DNA from: Undibacterium sp. Jales W-56
GTDB lineage: Bacteria; Pseudomonadota; Gammaproteobacteria; Burkholderiales; Burkholderiaceae_D
DNA length: 64,000 nt
NCBI RefSeq assembly: GCF_025548535.1
Contig: NZ_JAJLQW010000003.1
Span: forward strand, 248,001 to 312,000
Direction of reading: 5' to 3'
Part shown: positions 1-7,937 of the stretch, piece by piece
Layout: every line of letters starts with the position of its first letter
Numbering within the stretch: position 1 is the stretch's first letter
Translations under genes and position numbers: made by a program
The notes under the pieces: model-generated
The model's input: only the letters and a program-made list of their open reading frames with translations
What the model was told of the DNA's origin: nothing
The model's database searches: none

Positions 1-20
1 CGAGCGAGCATAAGCTATTT

Positions 21-269
21 CTACCGATTGAGTACCTCAACACAATCTGCCGCGATGATGGAATTAGTCGTTTCTTTGAATATCAAAATGTTGAAGTTGA
101 ATGTTATTGTTTTATATACTACAGCTAAAACAAGATAAAGCAGTGCAAAAAAGATAACTATATTAATATAATTCCAATCTGTCTGATTCTTACGGCTGAC
201 GCACAAACTGAAACCTCCCACCATCAGGACGCGGGGGACACGTAGAAAAACAAGAGGAATTGCTTCCAT
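21..269 (-). CDS. Possible small membrane protein, doubtful
   Basis: An 82-residue frame with one hydrophobic stretch (about residues 34-53) that could span the membrane. I do not recognise it, no convincing ribosome binding site precedes the ATG, and the surrounding DNA is AT-rich, so it may be chance. Nothing else is evident in the 1-457 stretch; 270-457 looks like plain intergenic DNA downstream of the leftward nucleotidyltransferase gene. Confidence 0.2.
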   Translation of the reverse strand: MEAIPLVFLRVPRVLMVGGFSLCVSRKNQTDWNYINIVIFFALLYLVLAVVYKTITFNFNILIFKETTNSIIAADCVEVLNR

Positions 270-457
270 GAGGCAGGGAGATTAAAACGAAACCGCAAGC
301 CGGGTGCGCCTGCTGGCGTGAAATGCTTCTGCGAGCCGCATCCAGCCTGCGGATTCAATGTGAACGGTAGTAAGCAGCTTGCCGGTTTGCGTAAATCCTA
401 ATTCTGCAGTGCATTACATTGATCGCACGCAACATTCTGTGGAAAGCTAACGCCGAA

Positions 458-1570
458 TCAGCGTTCTCGCGGCGAGATAAATGCCTTATGGAATAAATGG
501 CGCATCAGTAATAACGGCGGCATACGCAGCCAGTTTGCGCGTATGTACAAGAGGCCTCGCGCCATTTGAGTCAGGGCATCATCACAACTGCGATGCATTG
601 GCAACAGAGCACGCTTGAACAAGTGATCCATCAACGCAAGAAGCAAGGTATTGGGTGCGCATGCCTTCGCCTGCTCGATGACAAACTCAGGGATATTGGT
701 CTGCAACATCAAGCGCATATACCGAAGTGCATAAAACAATGGCCGGCCCAATTCCAATTCTTTTGCCCGCGGAACTAATTGCGTCCAGAAATCCGGGTCG
801 TTAGCAAAATGTGCGAACAAGCGATGGATGTCGAATAAATCTCGCAGGCCGTGATGGAATTCACCCTCATAAAATAAATGCACCATGCTATGCAAGACCA
901 TATCAACCGGTGCCAGAATTTGCGTCTGCGGGTTGTTACCCAAGTTAATTGCCGCATCAAGCAGCTTCTTTGAGTCAGGATGCACGGCGGCGGTTTCCGG
1001 CAGAATGGCATGATGCAGATCGATTACCGTCATTCTTTTCACATGCTGCATCGGCGGCAGCTCATGCATCCATTGGCGGTAGTAGCGTTGATCGTACTCA
1101 TCATGATGAGTGGATTCCCAACCGTGCAACATCAAGGCGGCTTCGACCATATTCAATTTGGTTTTTGGCACCATCACATCAATATCGGAAAACAGACGCC
1201 CCTGTGCTGCCGGCAATTCCGCCATAACGTAGGCGGCACCTTTGAGTAAGACCAGTGGCACGCCTGTTTCCTTCAGCGCACTCTCTATCATATGCACTTC
1301 CCACTGAATGGCCTGCCGGTGTTTTTGCGCGACTTTATCGGCCCAGTCTAAATGCCGCAGAGGTTGCGCCGGAATTGACGGGAGCAGCGCGCGCTCTTGA
1401 AACAAGCCATACAAGCTGCCCAGGATATTCGCAGCACGCGCCTGGCGAATCAATAAATCCCATTGCGGCAATCTCAAAGAATGGATCAGTTCAGGCTGAC
1501 GCAGGATCAACAATAACAGCCGGCGCCGATCAATTTCATCGTCGGGTTTATCGATCAAATCCGGTCTCAT
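458..1570 (-). CDS. Nucleotidyltransferase family protein (NTP_transf_5 type), HPr-rel-A cluster
   Basis: A 370-residue protein of the uncharacterised NTP_transf_5 family. The nucleotidyltransferase signature is visible: LLKG at about 108-111, then SDIDVMV with the metal-binding D-x-D pair at 129-131. The C-terminal half is helical, with HDEYDQRYYRQW and IDLHHAI stretches typical of the family. It is the last gene of a leftward operon; its ATG overlaps the stop of the HprK-like kinase (4 nt), so the two are translationally coupled. Family members occur beside HprK-related kinases and PqqD-like proteins in exosortase and peptide-modification loci. The substrate is unknown; transfer of a nucleotidyl group to a protein or peptide client of this operon is inference. 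Confidence 0.85.
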   Translation of the reverse strand: MRPDLIDKPDDEIDRRRLLLLILRQPELIHSLRLPQWDLLIRQARAANILGSLYGLFQERALLPSIPAQPLRHLDWADKVAQKHRQAIQWEVHMIESALKETGVPLVLLKGAAYVMAELPAAQGRLFSDIDVMVPKTKLNMVEAALMLHGWESTHHDEYDQRYYRQWMHELPPMQHVKRMTVIDLHHAILPETAAVHPDSKKLLDAAINLGNNPQTQILAPVDMVLHSMVHLFYEGEFHHGLRDLFDIHRLFAHFANDPDFWTQLVPRAKELELGRPLFYALRYMRLMLQTNIPEFVIEQAKACAPNTLLLALMDHLFKRALLPMHRSCDDALTQMARGLLYIRANWLRMPPLLLMRHLFHKAFISPRER

Positions 1571-2484
1571 TCCTCAGCCTTTGCCAAAGAATCGAAAAAC
1601 TGCATGGCCTGATCAAGCGCACTGTAGCTGAGCTCAAACGCATCTGCGTTATCCAGCACCTTAGCCAAGGCATGGAAGCCGGCACTGCCTAGCAAACTGT
1701 AGTTAAAGGCGTTGTCTGCGACCCGGATAAAAGCACGGGCCTTAGGGATCGCCTCAATCATCGTTTCTGAATCTGCTTTGAACTGAGGGAACACAATCCA
1801 GGCAGCGCGCGCCAGCTCATGTCCGCGCATGACACTGTCCGGCGGCGGCTTCAGGTGTGCGACGGTACCTTTGATGGTGTCTGTAACCGGAATACTGAAT
1901 ACGGCATCCGGAACAAAATTTTCAATGACGCCGATCGAATCGTTCTTCAAGCTGACAGGACGTGGCAGCGGCGTAATGAGTCCATCTTTTACATTGATCA
2001 GGGTTAGTTCATCCGACAATAGCCGCCAGCCATGATGCGTCAAGGCGGCGCATAAAGTGCTTTTACCCGACCCTGGTGGCGCGGGCAGTATCACGGCTCG
2101 GCCGTCGCGCTCCAGCACAGCGGCGTGTATCATCAGATAACCGTGCGCATGACTGGAAACGCACCAATTCATTCCCCACTCCAGCATAGGGAAAGCTTGC
2201 GTATAAGGAAGCGGCTTAAACGGTAAGGCGCCGTCGCACTCGAAAAGCACTTGTTTGCGGATCCAGCGACGCACACCTTGCGATGACTTCAGTCGAACGT
2301 GAAAATCAGCAAATTCACGACTGGCTAAAGAATAGTCGGCGTAAATTGTTGCAAAACCATGGATCGCTGCCGGAATTTGTGTTTGGATATCGAGGACGAA
2401 TGCCCCCATTTGTATGTACAAACCGTGTTTCAGTTCGCTACATAGTTCGCGGTAAGAAAGATCGGCTACTTTCAAATTAAACAC
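1567..2484 (-). CDS. HprK-related kinase A
   Basis: A 305-residue protein with a P-loop PPGSGKST (about 136-143) followed by a Walker-B-like LLSDELTLI (155-163), the arrangement seen in the catalytic domain of HPr kinase/phosphorylase. The N-terminal ~115 residues do not resemble the HprK sensor domain. This matches the 'HprK-related kinase A' family of HPr-rel-A systems. Classical HPr and PTS genes are not visible nearby, so the substrate is probably not HPr. Related kinases in lasso-peptide clusters phosphorylate a peptide; by analogy the client here could be the 203-residue protein at the head of the operon (inference). It overlaps both neighbours by a few bases, indicating coupled translation. 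Confidence 0.85.
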   Translation of the reverse strand: MFNLKVADLSYRELCSELKHGLYIQMGAFVLDIQTQIPAAIHGFATIYADYSLASREFADFHVRLKSSQGVRRWIRKQVLFECDGALPFKPLPYTQAFPMLEWGMNWCVSSHAHGYLMIHAAVLERDGRAVILPAPPGSGKSTLCAALTHHGWRLLSDELTLINVKDGLITPLPRPVSLKNDSIGVIENFVPDAVFSIPVTDTIKGTVAHLKPPPDSVMRGHELARAAWIVFPQFKADSETMIEAIPKARAFIRVADNAFNYSLLGSAGFHALAKVLDNADAFELSYSALDQAMQFFDSLAKAEE

Positions 2485-2749
2485 GCTCGATCAAAACAAG
2501 AGCGTGCAAACTCATCAGGACGTCGCGAACATAGCTGACTAAATTTTCATCCATCTCAACATGCCAGATATCCGCCATCTTCAATGCAATTGATTCTGCA
2601 TCTCCAGGCGAGATAGTCAATTGATCCAGAATTTGTCCCGCCGCACGCTCCAATAGATGAGTGGCGCCTGACAGGCTGTTAAATAGAACGACCTCATCGC
2701 CCCAATCATGAGAATTGCCAGCAGTGCTTGCAAGCACTCTCCATTGCAT
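2477..2749 (-). CDS. HPr-rel-A system PqqD family protein
   Basis: A 90-residue protein with the PqqD-like fold signature: a hydrophobic N-terminal strand region, VVLFNSLSGATHLLERAAGQIL (judged in parts) around residues 21-42, then two helices ending in LVLIERV. PqqD-type proteins bind leader peptides of ribosomally made, modified peptides and hand them to the modifying enzyme. This size and context match the family that always travels with HprK-related kinase A. Its 3' end overlaps the kinase start by 8 nt. It probably presents a client to the kinase or nucleotidyltransferase; the client is not proven. Confidence 0.8.
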   Translation of the reverse strand: MQWRVLASTAGNSHDWGDEVVLFNSLSGATHLLERAAGQILDQLTISPGDAESIALKMADIWHVEMDENLVSYVRDVLMSLHALVLIERV

Positions 2750-2828
2750 ACGAGTTACCCACCCAGAAGACTAAGAATTCGTCATTAAATTACTTGCACA
2801 AAGCGAATATTACCTTGCTTTATACATA

Positions 2829-3440
2829 TCAGGTCCAGGTTGCTTTTAAATAGGTAACGATTTGCGCTGCGTTCCAATACACTCCGGAGGAAGGGGAAAA
2901 CTTACCTTTACTCTGCCATTGAGTAAACATGTCACGAATTTTTTGCGTTGTGAGAAATGGCGTCCAATGATTCAGCGAATTCAGGTAGGCTGCCATCAGA
3001 TGCATGCCAATATAGTAATTGCTGCTGTCGAAAGACTGACCGGCGACTAAATCTGAGCAAGTGACGCCGTAATACTTGGAAGACTTGGCGCAATCGGTAA
3101 AGATTTCCTGAAACTTAGTGCCATTATTTTTCTTATTGGGATTGTCTTGCTTCAAGCCAGAAGGCCAGTGTGTCGTTCCAGCCCAATAAGCTGGCGGACA
3201 TGCATTGCTGCGTTGCGGAACACCACGATGACTTTGATTACCCGACTGAAATCCAGACGGAGATTGCGTAGTACAACCCAGAACCGGGCGGCTCGCCATG
3301 GTCACCAAAACACCCGTTGTAGCCAGGCCAGCTTTTGTAAAACGACGACGCGCCTCCCCCGGAAACTGGGGTGCAAGCTCACTCTTCAGTTCCGAAAGTG
3401 ATCGCCCATCGTTTTCTGTCTGTTGATCCTGTATGGTCAT
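2829..3440 (-). CDS. Secreted or lipid-anchored Cys-containing protein heading the HPr-rel-A operon
   Basis: I do not recognise a named family. The 203-residue protein has an N-terminal hydrophilic extension, then RRRFTKAGLATTGVLV (about 31-46), which looks like a twin-arginine export signal, ending in RPVLGC, a lipobox-like site. The mature part is rich in Ser, Gln and Asn at first, then aromatic, with five further Cys. The C-terminal ~90 residues (LVAGQSFDSSNYYIGMHL onward) seem to be a compact domain. It is the first gene of the leftward set, about 80 nt upstream of the PqqD-like gene. Its place makes it a candidate client of the PqqD/kinase/nucleotidyltransferase genes (inference). Confidence 0.7.
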   Translation of the reverse strand: MTIQDQQTENDGRSLSELKSELAPQFPGEARRRFTKAGLATTGVLVTMASRPVLGCTTQSPSGFQSGNQSHRGVPQRSNACPPAYWAGTTHWPSGLKQDNPNKKNNGTKFQEIFTDCAKSSKYYGVTCSDLVAGQSFDSSNYYIGMHLMAAYLNSLNHWTPFLTTQKIRDMFTQWQSKGKFSPSSGVYWNAAQIVTYLKATWT

Positions 3441-3847
3441 GACGCTCTCCGTCCTGCATTTTGATTTACGTTAAGCAGCATTTGGTGTAGTTTTATTTTC
3501 AGCAATACGTATTTACCATCGATATAAGCAAATTTTATTCCATATTGGAATTAAATTAAATTTTCTTTTATATTCAATAGCTTGAAAATAGAGCGCGGTA
3601 TTAATTTATGCGTTTTCTATTTTTTTAAAAATTTCGTAAAAATTCTCGACAAGCAATTTGAATAAAAATATTTTACTCATTTCTACAATTTCAGCGAACA
3701 CTGACCAATACTTTTAGCTTGTTATTTTGAAAACACTCATAAGTTTCGCTGATTTATTAGATAAAATCCAGTACCAAATAATAAACAGTGGTTTAATTGT
3801 TAACGGACTGTCATCATCATCGTCACTTAGTCACCTTCGGATTTCAC
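3441..3847. other. AT-rich divergent intergenic region
   Basis: About 400 bases between the leftward HPr-rel-A operon and the rightward acyl carrier protein gene, markedly AT-rich (especially 3530-3720, with many A and T runs) compared with the flanking genes. It must contain both promoters. I see no clear palindromic operator, and no credible open frame. A short upstream in-frame extension of the ACP gene (from 3797) encodes a His-rich stretch that is not family-like and is treated as untranslated. Confidence 0.6.
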
Positions 3848-4096
3848 ATGCACTTATTAGAAGAAGTCAAAAATATACTCTCAGATGTTTTGCAGCTTGG
3901 CTCGCAAAAAAATAGCTTAGATGCCGAATCGATTTTACTGGGCGGTTTGGCAGAATTGGATTCGATGGCTGTCGTTCATGTGATTGCGGCACTTGAAGAG
4001 CATTTCGGCATCCAGATCGACGATGACGAAATTAATGGCAAGACTTTTGAGACGCTAGGAAGTCTGACTTCTTATGTCAACAGTAAGCTGGATTAA
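3848..4096 (+). CDS. Acyl carrier protein, exosortase-associated type
   Basis: An 82-residue acyl carrier protein. The phosphopantetheine site is LDSMAVV, Ser at about residue 39, followed by the helix ALEEHFGIQIDDDEIN. The start at 3848 gives the usual ACP length; an upstream ATG would add 17 unlike residues. The stop codon overlaps the ATG of hydrolase 2. ACPs of this kind sit with exosortase A-associated hydrolases and an acyl-CoA ligase; the ligase is not in this window. It probably carries an acyl or aminoacyl group handled by the two following hydrolases (inference). Confidence 0.88.
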   Translation: MHLLEEVKNILSDVLQLGSQKNSLDAESILLGGLAELDSMAVVHVIAALEEHFGIQIDDDEINGKTFETLGSLTSYVNSKLD

Positions 4097-4941
4097 TGCA
4101 AAGCATAGGGACATTACCTGCTGAAAGTTTTTTTCTCGATACCTCATCGGGATATCGATTTTGCCTGTACTTTCCACCGGCAGCAGGAACACGGTGCCTT
4201 GGCGGCATCGTTTATATTGCGCCATTTGCTGAGGAAATGAATAAAGCAAGAAAAATGGCGGCCATGCAAGCGCGCCGTCTGGCAGTCAATGGCTATGGCG
4301 TTTTACTCATTGATTTGTTAGGCTGCGGCGATAGCAGCGGTGAATTGAAAGACGCCGATTGGTCGAACTGGAAACAAGATATTCAGGATGCCATCAAATT
4401 GATGCGTGACAAAATAAATGCGCCCGTCAGCCTTTGGGGATTAAGGCTAGGCGCATTGCTCGCTCTGGATCTGGCACGCTACCCTGAATACGTATTTGAA
4501 AAAATCGTTCTCTGGCAACCGATACTGCAGGGAGCCAGCTTCATGAACCAGTTTTTTCGCTTACGCCTGGCCAATGACATGCTGAATCAAACCACCAACT
4601 CGAATCAACTCCAGCCCGCAAGAACACTATTAAGTCAAGGGCACACGGTAGAAATTGCCGGATACGGCATAACGCCCCGACTGACGGCAAGTATCGATGC
4701 CCTGGATGCCTCGGACTGGCAATTCGGAACGAATGTCCTGCATTGGCTTGAATGCGTTCCAGATCAGGTAGTAGGGTTTCCGCCTGCCAGGCAAAAAATC
4801 ATCGAACGCTGGAAAGAAAACGGCGTTCAGATCACAGCGCAGACCATTGCTGGAGTGCAATTTTGGATGACGCAGGAAACAAGCGTCAACGCTGATTTAG
4901 TCAATGCCACGGCACACATCTTCCCGCCTACCTCCATATGA
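4096..4941 (+). CDS. Exosortase A system-associated hydrolase 2
   Basis: A 281-residue alpha/beta-hydrolase-fold protein. LLIDLLGCGDSSGEL (about 70-84) is the oxyanion/strand region typical of this family. The nucleophile elbow reads LWGLRLGALLAL, with Arg117 where Ser would be expected in G-x-S-x-G, so it may not be a conventional serine hydrolase. The gene overlaps the ACP upstream and hydrolase 1 downstream (ATGA), so all three are translated together. Function in exosortase loci is undetermined; a thioesterase or structural role with the ACP is inference. Confidence 0.85.
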   Translation: MQSIGTLPAESFFLDTSSGYRFCLYFPPAAGTRCLGGIVYIAPFAEEMNKARKMAAMQARRLAVNGYGVLLIDLLGCGDSSGELKDADWSNWKQDIQDAIKLMRDKINAPVSLWGLRLGALLALDLARYPEYVFEKIVLWQPILQGASFMNQFFRLRLANDMLNQTTNSNQLQPARTLLSQGHTVEIAGYGITPRLTASIDALDASDWQFGTNVLHWLECVPDQVVGFPPARQKIIERWKENGVQITAQTIAGVQFWMTQETSVNADLVNATAHIFPPTSI

Positions 4942-5807
4942 GCCAGGACACCGCAATACGAGAGAAAGCCGTAGGTTTCAGGGTTGCTCATGACATGCTG
5001 TATGGCGTCATTAGTCAGCCACTGATTGCTAGCCAGCGCGGCGTCTTATTCATCGTTGGCGGACCGCAATACCGGGCCGGCAGTCACCGTCAGTTCACGT
5101 TGCTGGCACGCGATTTGGCCTTGAATGGCGTCAGCGCCATGCGCTTTGATTATCGCGGCATGGGGGACAGTGAAGGTGAGGTGCGCGATTTCTTAACAAT
5201 ACATGATGATATCCGGGCCGCAATTGATTATTTCTGCATGAGCAATCCGCACTTATCTGAGATAGTGTTATGGGGCTTGTGCGACGGCGCATCCGCCGCA
5301 GTGCTGTATGCAGCACGGGATCGGCGAGTCAAAGGCATGATTCTGATCAATCCCTGGGTAAGGACGGAAGCTGGCAATGCGAAGGCCTATTTAAAGCACT
5401 ATTACAAAGATCGCCTGATTGACCCGCAAGTGTGGGAAAAAATCCTGCACGGTCAATTCAATTACCGGACAGCGGTAAACTCTCTGCTAAACCAGCTCAA
5501 ACAGGTGCTTAAAATTCGCGCTGCTTCAAAGGGCTCAAAGGAGCGCGATCATCAGCCTGATTTACCCGGCCAGATACTCGCAGGGATGCAACAATTCAAA
5601 GGCAAATCCTTGTTTATTCTTAGTGAAAATGACCTGACTGCCAGAGAGTTTGCCGACGTTTTATACAGTTCCAAAGAATGGAAAAAAATCACCACGTCAT
5701 CTCAAAACTACCTGCGTCATCTGAAAGGAGCCGATCATACCTTCTCTCAAAAAAATTGGCGAGATCAGGTGGCAAGTTGGAGCACCGACTGGCTGAACAG
5801 CTGGTGA
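4938..5807 (+). CDS. Exosortase A system-associated hydrolase 1
   Basis: A 289-residue alpha/beta hydrolase with MRFDYRGMGDSEGEV (about 68-82) and a nucleophile elbow LWGLCDGASAAV, in which Cys115 takes the place of Ser, as in dienelactone hydrolase. A candidate catalytic His lies in LKGADHTFS near the C-terminus (about 265). This matches the exosortase-associated hydrolase 1 family, the usual partner of hydrolase 2. It overlaps hydrolase 2 by 4 nt. Substrate unknown. Confidence 0.87.
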   Translation: MSQDTAIREKAVGFRVAHDMLYGVISQPLIASQRGVLFIVGGPQYRAGSHRQFTLLARDLALNGVSAMRFDYRGMGDSEGEVRDFLTIHDDIRAAIDYFCMSNPHLSEIVLWGLCDGASAAVLYAARDRRVKGMILINPWVRTEAGNAKAYLKHYYKDRLIDPQVWEKILHGQFNYRTAVNSLLNQLKQVLKIRAASKGSKERDHQPDLPGQILAGMQQFKGKSLFILSENDLTAREFADVLYSSKEWKKITTSSQNYLRHLKGADHTFSQKNWRDQVASWSTDWLNSW

Positions 5808-5838
5808 ATGGATCGCCGCTAGTAGCGCCGAGGTTACA

Positions 5839-6165
5839 ATGACTGCTTTACCTTTCTCCGCCGCTTGTATGAATTCCGACCAATTATTGCGTACCAAAAT
5901 CAATCAAGAAACATCCAGACTACCCTGGACGGAATTATTAAAACACTTCGCCTCAGGTACGGTCATTTCGATAGCACCGCAACTTGATCTGGTCGAGGTC
6001 GCCGTACAAATATCTAACGACAATATAAGCCTGGTACAAGAATGGCTGCATGAACAAAGCATTGCCAAAGTCAGTGACGAACAAGCGAAAGCCTGGTTGG
6101 AAACCGATACGCAACTATGGGCCGTCGTGGTAAAACCCTGGATTTTGGTTCAAGTTTGCGCTTAA
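5839..6165 (+). CDS. DUF2288 domain-containing protein
   Basis: A 108-residue protein matching DUF2288: the segments PWTELLKHFASGTVI, LDLVEVAVQIS, and the C-terminal LWAVVVKPWILVQV are characteristic. The function of the family is unknown. It lies 31 nt after the hydrolases on the same strand and could share their transcript, but the family is generally found outside exosortase loci, so the association is probably positional. Confidence 0.85.
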   Translation: MTALPFSAACMNSDQLLRTKINQETSRLPWTELLKHFASGTVISIAPQLDLVEVAVQISNDNISLVQEWLHEQSIAKVSDEQAKAWLETDTQLWAVVVKPWILVQVCA

Positions 6166-6348
6166 AGTCATGATGCGCCCCTCTTTCGTAAGAAATATGA
6201 AACGAATCAGGCAGACCCAAATTGCTCAGATATAATGTGCGGCACGAGTAAAAGCCGTGCCAAACAGCATCATCGTTTTTTTGCAACGGAAAAGACTCTG
6301 TTCAGTATCCGGTTGATTCCTGTCACAACTCATTTCAAGATCACGTTC

Positions 6349-7602
6349 ATGAAAAAGAATTCATCATTTTTGTTAGCCGCTTTGATGCTGGCTATTGGCT
6401 CAACAACATTGCCATTGACTATCTCCAGCGCTCAGGCGCAAACCGCAGCGGCTGAGCCAGCAAAAGCAGAGACTGTGCGCGCAGAGATGGGTAAGCCGCT
6501 GACTGAAATCCAGGATCTGCTTAACAAAAAGCAATATGCAGAAGCCATGCAAAAAATTAGCGTGCTCGACGCCATAGAAAATAAAACGCCATACGAGCAA
6601 TTTGCCATGCATCGCCTGCGGGCCGTGGTGGCTTCCGGTACGAACGATACGCCTTTGCTAGCGGCCTCATTCGAAGGCATGCTCAGCTCACCATTCTTGA
6701 AGTTGCCGGAACAACTGCGCTTGATGGAAGCGATGGCAGGCACGTACTTCAACGAAAAAAAATATCCCGAGGCTATGCAATGGGCACGACGTTATCTTGA
6801 GAAGGATAACGCCAGCGAATCCGTCCATAATCTGGTGATCCGTGCGATGTACCTGCAAAACGATTTCACCGGTGCAGTAAAAGAATTGAACCTCGTGCTG
6901 AAAGCCGATGACGAAGCCAAACGTGTTCCCAGCAACGATAATTTGCGCTTATTAGGTAGCTGCTACCAGCAATTGAAAGACACCGCCGGATACACTGCGG
7001 TTCTAGAGCGGCTGGTCACGCATTACCCGAAAAAAGAATATTGGGGTGATTTGATTTATCGCATCGAGCACAAACCAGGATTTTCAGAGCGTCTGCGTCT
7101 GGATTTGTACCGCTTATTATTGGCCACCGACAATTTGGAAGAAGGCGCCCAATATTATGAAATGGCGCAACTAGCGCAATTAGCGGGTTTGCCGGCAGAA
7201 GCGAAAAAAGTTGTCGATTTGGGTTTTGCTAACAACATGCTAGGCACCGGCAAAGAAGCCGCCAAACATAAGCAGCTGCGCGATCAAGTGAACAAGCAAG
7301 CGGCAGATGATGCGAAATCCCTTGACGCGGGCGAAGCGGCCGCCAAAGCCTCCAAAAATGGAACGGGCATGGTCAATATGGGCTACAACTATGTAATCCA
7401 GGGCCAGGCCGACAAAGGTATTGCCTTAATCGAGCAAGGCATTGCCAAGGGGGGATTGAAAGCACCTGAAGAAGCGAAGCTGCATCTGGGTATGGCCTAT
7501 TTGCAAGCCGGGAATAAGGCAAAAGCAGCAGAAACGTTTAAGACCATCCAAGGTAACGATGGAACAGGTGATCTCGGTAGATTGTGGTTATTGGTTCGTT
7601 AA
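6349..7602 (+). CDS. Exported tetratricopeptide-repeat protein
   Basis: A 417-residue protein. The start at 6349 gives a clean signal peptide (MKKNSSFLLAALMLAIGS... ending AQAQ, about 29 residues); an upstream in-frame ATG would add 38 residues that bury it. The rest is helical, with TPR-like units such as EAMQWARRYLEKDNASESV, ADKGIALIEQGIAKGGLK and AKLHLGMAYLQAGNKAKAA. Probably a periplasmic scaffold or outer-membrane-associated protein. Followed by a strong terminator at 7651-7687, so it ends its transcription unit. Confidence 0.8.
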   Translation: MKKNSSFLLAALMLAIGSTTLPLTISSAQAQTAAAEPAKAETVRAEMGKPLTEIQDLLNKKQYAEAMQKISVLDAIENKTPYEQFAMHRLRAVVASGTNDTPLLAASFEGMLSSPFLKLPEQLRLMEAMAGTYFNEKKYPEAMQWARRYLEKDNASESVHNLVIRAMYLQNDFTGAVKELNLVLKADDEAKRVPSNDNLRLLGSCYQQLKDTAGYTAVLERLVTHYPKKEYWGDLIYRIEHKPGFSERLRLDLYRLLLATDNLEEGAQYYEMAQLAQLAGLPAEAKKVVDLGFANNMLGTGKEAAKHKQLRDQVNKQAADDAKSLDAGEAAAKASKNGTGMVNMGYNYVIQGQADKGIALIEQGIAKGGLKAPEEAKLHLGMAYLQAGNKAKAAETFKTIQGNDGTGDLGRLWLLVR

Positions 7603-7650
7603 TCGTCATTCAAATTCAACCGGACTAATTGCATTAGTCCGACGGCAGAT

Positions 7651-7687
7651 AAAAATAGGGCATGCGACGGCATGCCCTATTTTTTTG
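7651..7687 (+). terminator. Rho-independent terminator of the TPR gene
   Basis: Perfect stem AAAAATAGGGCATGC with its complement around a GACG loop, ending in a seven-T run. A smaller perfect hairpin (CGGACTAAT/ATTAGTCCG) precedes it at 7621-7641. Confidence 0.9.
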
Positions 7688-7823
7688 TTTGCGGCACACT
7701 GGCGATAAGCATGCATATCGCCTTAGCAGAGCATAATGGTCCTAGCACTGCCGGCATCGCGAATACGCATGGCACCGCGAATGCGAACATCGCTTAGCCG
7801 CGAGATAGCTCAAAAAAACAAGC

Positions 7824-7851
7824 AAAAAAAGGCACCTATGAAAGGTGCCTA
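7824..7851 (-). terminator. Rho-independent terminator of the porin-glnK-amtB operon
   Basis: On the minus strand, stem AGGCACCT/AGGTGCCT with a five-base loop followed by seven T. It lies about 90 nt past the amtB stop codon. Confidence 0.85.
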
Positions 7852-7937
7852 TTAAAATCAGTCACATGCGCTCTAAACATGCACTGAGATACTACCCTTG
7901 AAAAACTGGAGAGCCATCGCTGACCCTCGCCAAGCTG

